Origin: an uncultured Blautia sp.
GTDB lineage: Bacteria > Bacillota > Clostridia > Lachnospirales > Lachnospiraceae
NCBI GenBank assembly: GCA_900541985.1
Contig: UQLX01000005.1
Location: forward strand, 1 to 64,000
Direction of reading: 5' to 3'
DNA length: 64,000 nucleotides
Shown here: positions 6,554 to 15,260 of the stretch, in pieces
Numbering within the stretch: position 1 is the first letter of the stretch
How the letters are laid out: each line of letters opens with the position of its first letter
Program-made: the position numbers and the translations under genes
Notes under the pieces: generated by a model
What the model was told of the DNA's origin: nothing
The model's database searches: none
What the model saw: the letters and a program-made list of their open reading frames with translations, nothing else

Positions 6554-9262
6554 ATGATGCAAATCGACAGTGCAATACTGGCTACCGACAAAGTGATCTG
6601 TAAAAATATCAGTAGATTTGATGACTCAGAACGTGGGTTATTGAGCCAGAATATTTTGGCTCAATTACGCAATTTTGTTGAATATATTGCAGATAAAGTA
6701 TATGCTGGCGGCTCAGACCTCGATCCCAATAATTATGCTCTAAATGTTGAAGCGTTGAAGCATTTGCAAACAAGAGGAGACCTCCGTTTTTTACACCAAT
6801 TTCATGAGCTTCTTCAAAAGTCGGTGTCTCATTATACTTTAGATGAAAATGGTTCTGAGAGACTAATGCTGAAGTATTATGAGTATCTTCTGAAAATAAA
6901 AATCTTTCTTAATGATACATATGGGCTTCATGTTCTGGATAATATTGAGGATTTTCCCTTGGATACGGATACAGAACTGTCAGAGTATCATGAGAAAATT
7001 GTAGAAAAGATTTGTTATCCAAGCCCAGGATGTTCAACAAGCACATATTCAGATAGATACTATATCCAAAAAATTAAGCCATTCTTTGTGAATCAGCGAA
7101 TATACTATGAAGTTACATTTACTGCGGCGAACAGTAAAATGAGCAAATTTGACCGAGTAATCGCCTTTTCACGTTATGAAATACTAAGTAACTATGCGGT
7201 GAAACTGTCGATTCGTAATGATTCGATCAATGTTTTAGGAAAAGATATGACCATCCAAGTTATCGACGGCTGGAATGTATCAATACGCCCCTGTGAATTA
7301 GATAACTTTGCAGATATTATCGGAGATCATTCTAAAATCAATGCTGGGACAAAAGAGTATACCGAATTGATGCGATTTCTAACGGAAATAAAAATGCCGC
7401 TATCAGAGCTGGTTGTATGCTCGGAACAGTATTATAGTTTTGTGAAAAATCAGATTACGAGTCAGACAAGAACGTCTCATATCTTCGATGTACTTGATCA
7501 GTGTAGGGAGCTAATCTTATCCAACAAGCCTGGATGCAACATTCTTAAATATCTACTGTACCATTTGAATAACAGAATTATCAAGTGGCAACGTTGGAAT
7601 GATGGCTGCCCGCTGTTGTCGGGGCTAAATTTAAGTTATGGATGTATTCCATTTGATAAAATGCCGTTTTGTACGTCATTGAGAAACCATAACCCACGCA
7701 TATATGATTTGCTGGACTGCCTATCGGAAAAAGATAGAGAACATGAGCTGTTCGCACGCCAAATCCAAAATAACACAGAAATAGAAGGGATGTTGTTCAC
7801 AGCCAAAAAGGATATAGTAGGTTTTGATAATATTGATGCGTTGATTAGTACATACAATCGCAAGCTATATCTTCCCAAACACGAACACAGAAAGCTGATG
7901 ACTTTTCATGATTTTGTGTACATCAAAGGATATGCGGATGATAGCGCATTCATAATTCAAAAATTACGAGATCTGACGACAAGCGGAATTGCACAATATA
8001 CTGGCTCTGTTGATTCTTGGATGAACAAAGGCTCATATTCTATTGATTCTCCAGAGAAAAGAGAAGCATTGCGAAATATGTTTGCAAAATCGCAAGTTGC
8101 GCTTATTTATGGTTCAGCAGGAACGGGGAAATCCACGCTAATCAATCATATTTCGAACTTCTTTTCCAACCAGAAAAAGCTGTATTTGGCGAATACGCAT
8201 CCAGCAGTAGACAATATGCGCAGGAAAGTAACCGCCAGCAACAGAGAGTTTAATACAATCGCAAGCTTTATTTCCGAAAAGAATCAGCACACAGAATGTG
8301 ATGTTCTTATTATTGATGAGTGCAGTACGGTGAGTAATTCTGATATGCGAAAAGTGTTAGAAAAGGCTACGTTCAAGCTTTTGGTTCTTGTCGGAGATGT
8401 TTATCAGATTGAATCAATCTATTTTGGAAACTGGTTTGATATTGCACGCAATTTCATTTCCAAAGACTCTATCTTTGAACTAACGCATCCATATAGAACA
8501 CAAAATAGAAACCTTCTGACTGTTTGGGAAAGAGTTCGTAATCTGGACATTGCAATTTTGGAGCCTATGGTTAAGAGCAAATATTCCGTCCGTTTGGATG
8601 AATCAATTTTCTCCCATGCAGAGGAGGATGAAATTATTCTCTGCTTGAATTACGACGGATTGTACGGAATTAACAACATCAATCGCTTCTTACAGAACAG
8701 TAATCCGAGTCCGGCAATTCAGTGGGGCATCGGTTTGTATAAAGTTGGCGATCCCGTATTGTTTAATGAATCAGACCGCTTCTCTCCATTGATTCACAAC
8801 AATTCGAAGGGGCGTATTGTAGGTATTACCACAGAGGAACTGAAAATTTGGTTCGAAATCGAATTGGATTGTGCGATCAATGAATTGGATGCGTGGGGAT
8901 ATGATTTTGAATTGATGGATGTATCTGAAAGCGGAAATTCTATAATCAAATTCAGCGTCGATAAATATAGAAGCACAGATGAAGATGATGATTATTCTGA
9001 CACGGTCGTTCCATTTCAGGTTGCTTATGCGGTATCTATCCATAAAGCTCAAGGTTTGGAATATCGTTCTGTGAAAATTGTAATCACTAACGAAACAGAG
9101 GAACGCATTACACACAATATTTTCTATACTGCAATCACTCGTGCAAAAGAAAATCTAAAAATCTATTGGAGCCCGGAAACAGAAAAAAGTGTATTGGGGA
9201 GATTGGAAGTTAGAGATTCCAGACGAGATGCCAATTTGCTAAAGCAGCTATATTCTCTGTAA
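6554..9262 (+). CDS. RecD-like SF1 DNA helicase/ATPase
   Basis: A 902-aa protein. Residues 1-500 have no motif I recognise. The C-terminal half is an SF1 helicase: Walker A GSAGTGKST near 520, Walker B LIIDECS near 585, motif III GDVYQIES near 614, motif V SIHKAQGLEY near 828 and motif VI YTAITRAK near 858. It probably unwinds or translocates along DNA using ATP. GGAGG at 6542-6546 selects the ATG at 6554. It is the third gene of the operon starting at 3736 and probably acts with the nuclease-like and Fe-S proteins. Confidence 0.8.
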   Translation: MMQIDSAILATDKVICKNISRFDDSERGLLSQNILAQLRNFVEYIADKVYAGGSDLDPNNYALNVEALKHLQTRGDLRFLHQFHELLQKSVSHYTLDENGSERLMLKYYEYLLKIKIFLNDTYGLHVLDNIEDFPLDTDTELSEYHEKIVEKICYPSPGCSTSTYSDRYYIQKIKPFFVNQRIYYEVTFTAANSKMSKFDRVIAFSRYEILSNYAVKLSIRNDSINVLGKDMTIQVIDGWNVSIRPCELDNFADIIGDHSKINAGTKEYTELMRFLTEIKMPLSELVVCSEQYYSFVKNQITSQTRTSHIFDVLDQCRELILSNKPGCNILKYLLYHLNNRIIKWQRWNDGCPLLSGLNLSYGCIPFDKMPFCTSLRNHNPRIYDLLDCLSEKDREHELFARQIQNNTEIEGMLFTAKKDIVGFDNIDALISTYNRKLYLPKHEHRKLMTFHDFVYIKGYADDSAFIIQKLRDLTTSGIAQYTGSVDSWMNKGSYSIDSPEKREALRNMFAKSQVALIYGSAGTGKSTLINHISNFFSNQKKLYLANTHPAVDNMRRKVTASNREFNTIASFISEKNQHTECDVLIIDECSTVSNSDMRKVLEKATFKLLVLVGDVYQIESIYFGNWFDIARNFISKDSIFELTHPYRTQNRNLLTVWERVRNLDIAILEPMVKSKYSVRLDESIFSHAEEDEIILCLNYDGLYGINNINRFLQNSNPSPAIQWGIGLYKVGDPVLFNESDRFSPLIHNNSKGRIVGITTEELKIWFEIELDCAINELDAWGYDFELMDVSESGNSIIKFSVDKYRSTDEDDDYSDTVVPFQVAYAVSIHKAQGLEYRSVKIVITNETEERITHNIFYTAITRAKENLKIYWSPETEKSVLGRLEVRDSRRDANLLKQLYSL

Positions 9263-9404
9263 TTTGCATGGTGTATTTTTGTATTAAACTTGTCTGCAAC
9301 ACCCTAACATTTTTCTGGGGAGTTGCAGATTACATAGGCTAATAGAAATCTCATTATACAAAGCGCACTGATTGCTTTTTCTGAATTTTCTATAAAATAA
9401 TGAT

Positions 9405-10015
9405 AAGAAAAGCGTTCAGAATGAACGAGTAGCCATCAATGAAATTGGTGTCAAAGGGTTCCGGGGATGCTTCACCGGCAAGCCATTTTTAGAAAATGAC
9501 CGAAGGACGATTTTTCAAAAATGAGGAAAGTGGTACCGCTTTCCCCTGCTTGCCAAGTTGTTTCCGGACCTTTTGAACCAGTTGCATTTGATGTCGATGG
9601 GTACCAGGGAGATTTCCCTGACAAGCTATTTTGCAAATTGAGCCGAAGGAGAAAATACAAAAATGAGCAAAGTGCTATAACTTTGCCCTGCTTGCCAGTT
9701 TTCTTCGCACAATGTGACTTGTGCCCAACTTGGGTACAAGTGCGGATTAACTTCTGCTCAAATTGGGCAGAAGTCGAATTCGGAACTTCCGCCCAATTCG
9801 GGTGGAGGTGTACCGGCTTTTTATTCCCAACTTGGGAATAATTTTGCCCATATATTATGAGCGTTACAAATTGGCAAGCAGTGCAAACCTGTACAGGTTT
9901 ACTCATTTTCTTGATTTCCCCTCTGGGTCAATCTTCGTAAATTGCTTGTTGGGGAAGCATCCCCAATCCCTTTTGAACGCCACCTGTGGTGTCGGCTGCG
10001 CATTCATTCTGAATA
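9405..10015. repeat. Three diverged copies of a unit of about 150 bp
   Basis: Copy A (9408-9575) and copy B (about 9590-9715) are direct. Copy C (about 9855-10015) is inverted. Each has, in the same order, a hairpin (9463-9480, 9605-9620, 9949-9966), a purine-rich stretch ending in an ATGAG, a second hairpin (9525-9544, about 9667-9686, 9885-9900) and a CTGCTTGCCA box. Short translated pieces also match (GCFTGKPF, GDFPDKLF, GCFPNKQF), so these could be decayed copies of a coding module. Confidence 0.6.
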
Positions 10016-10639
10016 CTTTTACTTACTGACTTCTGCGCAATTTGCATAGAAGTTCAATTTTCCATAAACGAAAAAATGAAAACATGGGAGAAGTTTCCCA
10101 TGATTATTTATGTGATGTATGGCAATCCACTTCCCAACAATTTGTCGGGAAGTCCTGTGGGCAATGCGCCCACAAGTAACAAAAGTGGCAATGCTCGGAT
10201 ACAACTTCATCCCAAGTTGGGTGAACAACTTCGTGCCAACTTGGCACAAAGTTAAAAATAAAGGAAACAGAAAAACGAAAATCACTTCGACATAATTTGT
10301 GTCGAAGTTGAAGGTATGGGCTTTATGCTTGTGGACAGGTTAGCCACAAGACTGCTCAGGTACTTTTTGAAAATTAACTTCGTCCCAAGTTGGGATGAAG
10401 TTCTGCGGTGCAACTTGCACCAAAGCAAGGCGTGAAGATTTTGCGTTGTAAATTCCTAACGAGGAGACTGGAATTTCGTAAATTTCAAAATGACTTCTGG
10501 ACAATTTGTCCAGAGGTATCATCATGCTTCAATTAGAAAATCAAAAATATCCTTACTACAACTTACGGCAAAATGAAAATCTGCTATTAGCTGCCTGTTC
10601 TCAACTTTGGGATATGCTCTTTAGCTGAACTTGACAAGA

Positions 10640-10668
10640 TTGCTTATTTCGACATTTCATGCTATGAT
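10640..10668 (+). promoter_or_regulatory. Possible promoter of the recombinase operon
   Basis: TTGCTT (10640-10645) and TATGAT (10663-10668) are 17 bp apart. The leader to the next likely gene is about 240 nt and contains one more 25-nt palindrome (10856-10880) just upstream of the ribosome binding site. Confidence 0.4.
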
Positions 10669-10676
10669 AGTCACAG

Positions 10677-10856
10677 ATGAAAATTAAATACTGCTTCATA
10701 CAAGATTTTATTGATGGGCAAGCCCCATATTTATACAAACATATTTTTAGTCAGTCCGAATTGTCGGAGCTGTTACATGGAAGCATCAAGTCAGATACAG
10801 AATCTTCTTGTGTCTGTTGTTGGTGCATCTGTGTAGCAGTTTTTTTCATTATCTGA
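10677..10856 (+). CDS. Possible 59-aa small ORF in the recombinase leader
   Basis: The ATG at 10677 opens a 59-codon frame beginning MKIKYCFIQD and ending in a Cys/hydrophobic tail (CVCCWCICVAVFF). No clear Shine-Dalgarno precedes it, and I do not recognise it. Its stop overlaps the start of a 25-nt palindrome. It may be chance. Confidence 0.2.
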   Translation: MKIKYCFIQDFIDGQAPYLYKHIFSQSELSELLHGSIKSDTESSCVCCWCICVAVFFII

Positions 10857-10911
10857 CTTTGAACCAAGTTGGTCCGAGGTCAGAACCACAGACAGAAACG
10901 GAGGGAACTAT

Positions 10912-11094
10912 TTGATTGCAGTAATTCACAGAGGACAAAAATTCAAAGAGACTATGGAAGCTTTTCAGCAGAAACGAGCAGAGTTTATCGCACAGGGAAT
11001 CAGAAGTTTTGACGCAGAAACCTTGTATGTGTTTCTGGAATGGATTCGTGGCAACGGCCACAAACTTGATAGAATAACTGGGATGGCGGTATGA
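10912..11094 (+). CDS. Small conserved-looking protein upstream of the serine recombinase
   Basis: A 60-aa protein starting at TTG 10912 with GGAGGG at 10900-10905, ending 21 nt before the recombinase. It contains QKFKETMEAFQQKRAEFIAQ and TLYVFLEWIRGNGHK and looks mainly helical. I do not recognise a named family. Its tight coupling to the recombinase suggests an accessory role such as control of recombination direction. That is inference from position only. Confidence 0.6.
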   Translation: MIAVIHRGQKFKETMEAFQQKRAEFIAQGIRSFDAETLYVFLEWIRGNGHKLDRITGMAV

Positions 11095-11115
11095 TATGAG
11101 CGGAGGTGACTACCC

Positions 11116-12915
11116 ATGAAGAAACAGAGAAAAAATGAAAAAGATAATCGTGGTGTTGCGATATACGCCCGTAAATCCCGAATCACCAACAAGGGTGACA
11201 GTATCGGTGTTCAGTTCAAACAATGTGCGGATTACGCCAAAAAGGAATTGGGGTTGGATGAGGAGTATGAATTTTTACAATACGAGGACAAAGGACTCAG
11301 CGGATATTTTTCAGACAGACCGGATTTTCAGAGAATGCTGCATGATGTGCAGGACGGAAAAATCAAAGCAATCGTATGTTACAAGCTGGATCGTGTCGGC
11401 AGAAAAACAGCCGACCTAATCCGCCTGATGGATTTCTTGGAAATGTACCATGTTGACCTGCTGATTTGCTCAAACGGTATCAATACTGCCAGCGGACTCT
11501 ATAAAATCTTCATTCAGATATTTGCGGTCATTGCGGAATTTGAAAGGGATACTCTGACAGAAAGAATTGTAGATAATATGATGGAACTTGCAAAGGACGG
11601 ACGATGGCTCGGCGGCAATACACCGATGGGATTTACTGTCCGTCGTGTAACAACCGGAAGTGGTAAGGGAAAATCAGCATACAGCTACTTAGAAAGTCTG
11701 CCGGAAGAAAAACGCATGGTTCAGCGTTTGTATGAAATCTTCAGAACTACTCGCAGCATCCAGAGTACTGCAAAACAGATGAATGAGGAAGGATTCCACA
11801 CTCCTTCCGGTGCTGCATTTAACGCATCCACCACAAGATTAGTTTTGAGAAATCCCATCTATTGTACTGCTGATAAACACAGCTATGATTATTTCATCGA
11901 CCATGACGGTAATGTGTTTGGAGACATGACAGAGTTTGACGGAACTCACGGATTGTCGGCTTACAATAAAACTGATCAGGAAAAGTATGAAGGCAGTGAC
12001 AGCACATTTATCTCTCCGAAATATGTTCAGACCATTGAAAGCAAGCCTGTTAGCGAGTGGATTATTGCGGTTGGAAGGCATGAAGGCTTTATTCCAAGTG
12101 AACAATGGATTGAAGTGCAGGAACTTCTTGATGCGATTGCAGAGAAATACAATCGACCTCATAGAAAGACCAACGCATTGTTGGCGGGGCTGGCGCATTG
12201 TCCTCACTGTGGCAGACGATTGAGTGTAATTTCCGAGTCCGACCGTTGGACGAATGGAAAGCCTCGATTTAAATATGTTTGTCCCGGTTATCGTAAAAAG
12301 GAATGTAATTTCAAAGCGGTAGATGGCGTTCTTCTGGACGAATTTGTGGTACAGCAGTTATCTGAACTATCGGATGAAAACAGCGAGCATTTCAGAAGTA
12401 TTCTGGAAATCAAGATTGAGGAAGTCTTGGAGCAGTCACAGACGGTACAGGAACACAATCTCATTAAAAAGAAACGTGACAAGCTGAAAGCAGATATTGC
12501 TGCGCAGACAAGAAATCTGCGAGAAGCAGATGGCAGTATCAAGCAATTTATTCAAGAGGATTTGCAAAATCTGGCTGAAGAACTGAGGGAAGCGGAGCGG
12601 CAGATTTCAAAACTGGATGAAGGCAGAAAGAACAATATGATTGCCATCCGTGACTTGGAAATGACAAAAGAAAGGCTGCTCTCCTTTGCAGAATATGCAA
12701 AGGATGCGCAGCCGGAGATTCTGGTCACTTTGATCCAAACTATTGTAGAAAGAATTTATATTGTGGATAAGGATGACGAGCGTTACTGCCACATCTTTAT
12801 CAAAGGCTGTTCCGGAGAAGATTACACCGGCTTCTTCCAGACAGCCGGTTACATAGAGCAAAAAACTACCCCTGTGTGTGATTCAGAACAGTATTGCATT
12901 CACTCCAAAGTATAG
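11116..12915 (+). CDS. Large serine recombinase (integrase/excisionase)
   Basis: A 599-aa site-specific recombinase. The N-terminal resolvase domain has the catalytic Ser21 in YARKSR, with the SIGVQ, YKLDRVGR and FERDTLTERI motifs following. A recombinase domain is followed by a zinc ribbon near residue 362 (CPHCGRRL ... YVCPG) and a long coiled coil at about 440-530. GGAGGTG precedes the start. It should join attP to attB through a 2-bp TT overlap. The last five sense codons and stop lie beyond the crossover in tnpA sequence, so the C-terminus changes between integrated and free states. Confidence 0.95.
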   Translation: MKKQRKNEKDNRGVAIYARKSRITNKGDSIGVQFKQCADYAKKELGLDEEYEFLQYEDKGLSGYFSDRPDFQRMLHDVQDGKIKAIVCYKLDRVGRKTADLIRLMDFLEMYHVDLLICSNGINTASGLYKIFIQIFAVIAEFERDTLTERIVDNMMELAKDGRWLGGNTPMGFTVRRVTTGSGKGKSAYSYLESLPEEKRMVQRLYEIFRTTRSIQSTAKQMNEEGFHTPSGAAFNASTTRLVLRNPIYCTADKHSYDYFIDHDGNVFGDMTEFDGTHGLSAYNKTDQEKYEGSDSTFISPKYVQTIESKPVSEWIIAVGRHEGFIPSEQWIEVQELLDAIAEKYNRPHRKTNALLAGLAHCPHCGRRLSVISESDRWTNGKPRFKYVCPGYRKKECNFKAVDGVLLDEFVVQQLSELSDENSEHFRSILEIKIEEVLEQSQTVQEHNLIKKKRDKLKADIAAQTRNLREADGSIKQFIQEDLQNLAEELREAERQISKLDEGRKNNMIAIRDLEMTKERLLSFAEYAKDAQPEILVTLIQTIVERIYIVDKDDERYCHIFIKGCSGEDYTGFFQTAGYIEQKTTPVCDSEQYCIHSKV

Positions 12916-12925
12916 ACGAAAAATA
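12875..12925. other. attR junction of the integrative element
   Basis: The element half carries TGTGTGATT (12875-12883) and ATTGCA (12893-12898). The crossover TT is 12899-12900. The tnpA half resumes at 12901 with CACTCCAAAG. The element arms are the exact reverse complements of those at attL. Confidence 0.85.
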
Positions 12926-13282
12926 ATTTATAATCAATACAAAGCTGATATTAGGGATATTATAAAACAGTTGTGCTCTTACAAAGGGGTGGAAATTATT
13001 GAAGGGCATCTTATGCCCGATCATATCCATATGTTAGTTAGTATACCGCCAAAATACAGTGTTTCCAGCTTTATGGGATATTTAAAGGGGAAGTCCGCAC
13101 TTATGATATTTGATAGGCACGCAAATTTAAAGTATAAATTTGGAAATAGGTATTTTTGGAGAGAAGGATATTATGTAAGTACAGTAGGGGTAAATGACAC
13201 CACAGTACGTAAATACATCCAAGAACAGGAAAGATATAATTTAAAGAAGGATTTGACTATTGGCATGCACAGACAGAATTAG
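12901..13282 (+). pseudogene. tnpA: 3' fragment of IS200/IS605-family transposase TnpA
   Basis: Continues the gene begun at 73: TPKYRRKIIYNQYK, the HUH motif in PDHIHMLVS, FMGYLKGKSALMIF, NRYFWREGYYVSTVG and the catalytic Tyr in RKYIQEQE. The usual C-terminal DPFKG-like ending is missing and replaced by about 14 unrelated residues, so the gene may have been damaged at its 3' end before or after insertion. Excision of the element would rejoin the catalytic parts in frame. Confidence 0.88.
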
Positions 13283-13496
13283 ATTCTGTTGCTGCGTGGT
13301 ATAATGAAAAAAATGGATTTTAGATACTGAGTCCGGAAAATGTTAAAAACAAGTTGTTCTAAACAGGATTTTATAAAAACTATAAAATTCATGGTAACAA
13401 AAGAAGGTCATGTAGGCGATATTCTGTTTTTTGCTGCACAGAATATCTGTGAGAGACATCTTAGGTGCTTGATATAAAAAAAATACCGCACAAACA

Positions 13497-13538
13497 GAAC
13501 CCCCCATCCGGAAAGGGTTTGATTCCGGATGGGGGTTC
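13497..13538 (-). terminator. Terminator of fhs
   Basis: A 15-bp stem built on CCCCCATCCGGAA and TTCCGGATGGGGG, with moderately T-rich flanks on both strands. The gene-free stretch 13283-13496 between tnpA and this hairpin shows nothing else I can identify. Confidence 0.75.
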
Positions 13539-13574
13539 TTATATTACTTATAGAGTATCTATGAGTGACCGTGA

Positions 13575-15260
13575 TTAGAACAGACCTGTGATCTTTCCGC
13601 TTTCGTCTACATCGATCTTCTCTGCAGCCGGAACTTTTGGAAGACCAGGCATGGTCATGATCTCGCCTGTCAGAGCTACGATAAAGCCTGCACCAGCGGA
13701 GATCTTAAGGTTACGTACTGTTACCTCAAAGTCTGTAGGAGCACCGAGCTTAGTCTGGTCGTCTGTGAGGCTGTACTGTGTCTTGGCAACACAGATCGGG
13801 CAGTTGCCGAATCCAAGATCTTCAAGCTGTTTAGCCTGTTTCTGAGCATTTGCTGTGAGAACAACTCTCTTGCCGCCGTAGATCTTCTGAACGATCTGGT
13901 TCAGTTTGTCTTCGATGGAGCCTTCCAGCTCATAGGAATATGTGAAATCGTTTGGCTCTTCTACAAGACGAATTACTTCTTCTGCAAGTTTGATTCCGCC
14001 TTCGCCGCCTTTTGCCCATACTTCAGAAAGAGCTACGTTTACACCGAGTTCTTTACATTTAGCTTCTACAAGATCAAGCTCTGCCTTGGTATCTGTCGGG
14101 AAAGCATTGATAGCAACTACACATGGAAGTTTGTATACATTTGTGATATTGCTTACATGTTTCAGCAGGTTCGGGAGACCTCTTTCAAGAGCTTCCAGGT
14201 TCTCATTGTTAAGGTCAGCTTTGGCAACACCGCCGTTGTATTTCAGAGCGCGGACAGTTGCAACTACAACAACAGCGTTTGGTTTCAGACCTGCCATACG
14301 GCATTTAATATCAAGGAATTTCTCTGCTCCAAGGTCAGCGCCGAATCCGGCCTCTGTGATCGCATAGTCAGCAAGCTTCATAGCCATTTTGGTAGCTGTT
14401 ACGGAGTTACATCCATGAGCGATGTTAGCGAATGGTCCGCCATGAACGATTGCCGGAACGTGTTCAAGTGTCTGAACCAGGTTTGGTTTCAGGGCATCTT
14501 TCAGAAGAGCTGTCATAGCGCCTTCAGCGTGAAGATCACCAGCTGTTACCGGTTTCTGCTCGGAAACTTTACCATATGTATATCCGATGATGATTCTGGA
14601 AAGACGTTCTTTCAGGTCTTTGATATCACTTGCAAGACAGAGAACTGCCATGATCTCGGAAGCAACGGTGATGTCATAGCCGTCTTCACGAGGCATTCCG
14701 TTTGTCTTTCCGCCAAGGCCGTCTACTACGTTACGAAGCTGACGGTCATTCATGTCAACACATCTTCTCCATGTAATCTTTCTTGGGTCGATGTTAAGAG
14801 CGTTGCCCTGGAAGATATGGTTGTCAATCATTGCTGCAAGAAGGTTGTTAGCTGCGCCGATCGCATGGAAGTCGCCTGTGAAATGAAGGTTGATGTCTTC
14901 CATAGGAACAACCTGTGCATGTCCGCCGCCTGCTGCGCCGCCTTTTACGCCGAATACCGGTCCGAGAGACGGCTCACGAAGAGCTACCATAACGTTTTTG
15001 CCAAGTTTCTGCATACCGTCTGCAAGACCTACGGTAGTAGTAGTTTTTCCTTCGCCGGCTGGTGTCGGGTTGATAGCGGTAACAAGGATCAGTTTGCCGT
15101 CCTGTTTATCAGTTTCTTTCAGAAGATTGTAGTCGATTTTTGCTTTGTACTTGCCGTACTGCTCCAGATATTTTTCGTCGATACCTGCTTTTGCAGCAAT
15201 TTCAGTAATTGGTTTCATTTCGCATTCCTGTGCGATTTCGATGTCACTCTTGAATCCCAT
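13575..15260 (-). CDS. fhs: Formate-tetrahydrofolate ligase
   Basis: A 561-aa cytosolic enzyme that makes 10-formyl-THF from formate, THF and ATP, feeding purine synthesis and, in acetogens, the methyl branch of the Wood-Ljungdahl pathway. The length is typical. The P-loop-like PTPAGEGKTTT is near residue 67, followed by LREPSLGPVFGVKGGAAGGG. AAGGAG precedes the start. A ZTP riboswitch with a terminator lies in the leader, linking expression to low 10-formyl-THF. It is transcribed alone. Confidence 0.97.
   Translation of the reverse strand: MGFKSDIEIAQECEMKPITEIAAKAGIDEKYLEQYGKYKAKIDYNLLKETDKQDGKLILVTAINPTPAGEGKTTTTVGLADGMQKLGKNVMVALREPSLGPVFGVKGGAAGGGHAQVVPMEDINLHFTGDFHAIGAANNLLAAMIDNHIFQGNALNIDPRKITWRRCVDMNDRQLRNVVDGLGGKTNGMPREDGYDITVASEIMAVLCLASDIKDLKERLSRIIIGYTYGKVSEQKPVTAGDLHAEGAMTALLKDALKPNLVQTLEHVPAIVHGGPFANIAHGCNSVTATKMAMKLADYAITEAGFGADLGAEKFLDIKCRMAGLKPNAVVVVATVRALKYNGGVAKADLNNENLEALERGLPNLLKHVSNITNVYKLPCVVAINAFPTDTKAELDLVEAKCKELGVNVALSEVWAKGGEGGIKLAEEVIRLVEEPNDFTYSYELEGSIEDKLNQIVQKIYGGKRVVLTANAQKQAKQLEDLGFGNCPICVAKTQYSLTDDQTKLGAPTDFEVTVRNLKISAGAGFIVALTGEIMTMPGLPKVPAAEKIDVDESGKITGLF

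Larger units (their letters stand above)
9717..10880. repeat. Array of 25-nt covarying palindromes in a 1.6 kb gene-free stretch
   Basis: The layout is ACTTC, five variable bases, AA, one base, TT, five complementary bases, GAAGT. Good copies start at 9717, 9750, 9785, 10029, 10129, 10228, 10284, 10377, 10493 and 10856. Weaker or length-variant copies lie at 9821-9841, 10153-10177, 10206-10225, 10327-10351 and 10402-10426. The variable arms change but keep pairing, for example TGCTC/GGGCA, GACAT/GTGTC, GTCCC/GGGAT, TGGAC/GTCCA and GTGCC/GGCAC. No credible gene occupies 9263-10640. A 20-nt hairpin CATGGGA/TCCCATG at 10083-10102 sits among them. Confidence 0.85.
133..12900 (+). mobile_element. 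Integrative element of about 12.77 kb mobilised by a large serine recombinase
   Basis: The element sits inside an IS200/IS605-type tnpA. The left tnpA piece reads in frame to HIVF at 133-135 and the right piece resumes with TPKYRRK at 12902. Taking TT (133-134 and 12899-12900) as the crossover gives HIVFTPKYRRK across the healed junction, the usual family motif. The same choice makes the rebuilt attP perfectly symmetric. Cargo is regulators, tnpV, a methyltransferase/restriction/helicase island, a hairpin-rich stretch and the recombinase. No conjugation or relaxase gene is visible, so it would have to be mobilised or move as a simple integrative element. Confidence 0.88.

Noticed and set aside
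1403..9262. Assignment to BREX, DISARM or a classical type I/III R-M system
   Set aside because: No PglZ, BrxC, DrmA/B, HsdS/HsdR or ResIII-type gene is present; the helicase is RecD-like and the methyltransferases are a two-gene type II pattern.
9472..9906. Protein of 144 aa on the minus strand
   Set aside because: The frame runs through several palindromes and the repeat units, composition is poor, and the similarity among the three repeat copies does not maintain this frame.
9717..10517. CRISPR array
   Set aside because: The repeated units are palindromes whose sequences differ between copies. There are no identical direct repeats, no regular spacer lengths and no cas genes.
9717..10517. 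Integron attC sites
   Set aside because: Some copies contain GTTGGG/CCCAAC-like ends, but there is no integrase of the tyrosine IntI type, no gene cassettes between the sites, and the 25-nt length is too short.
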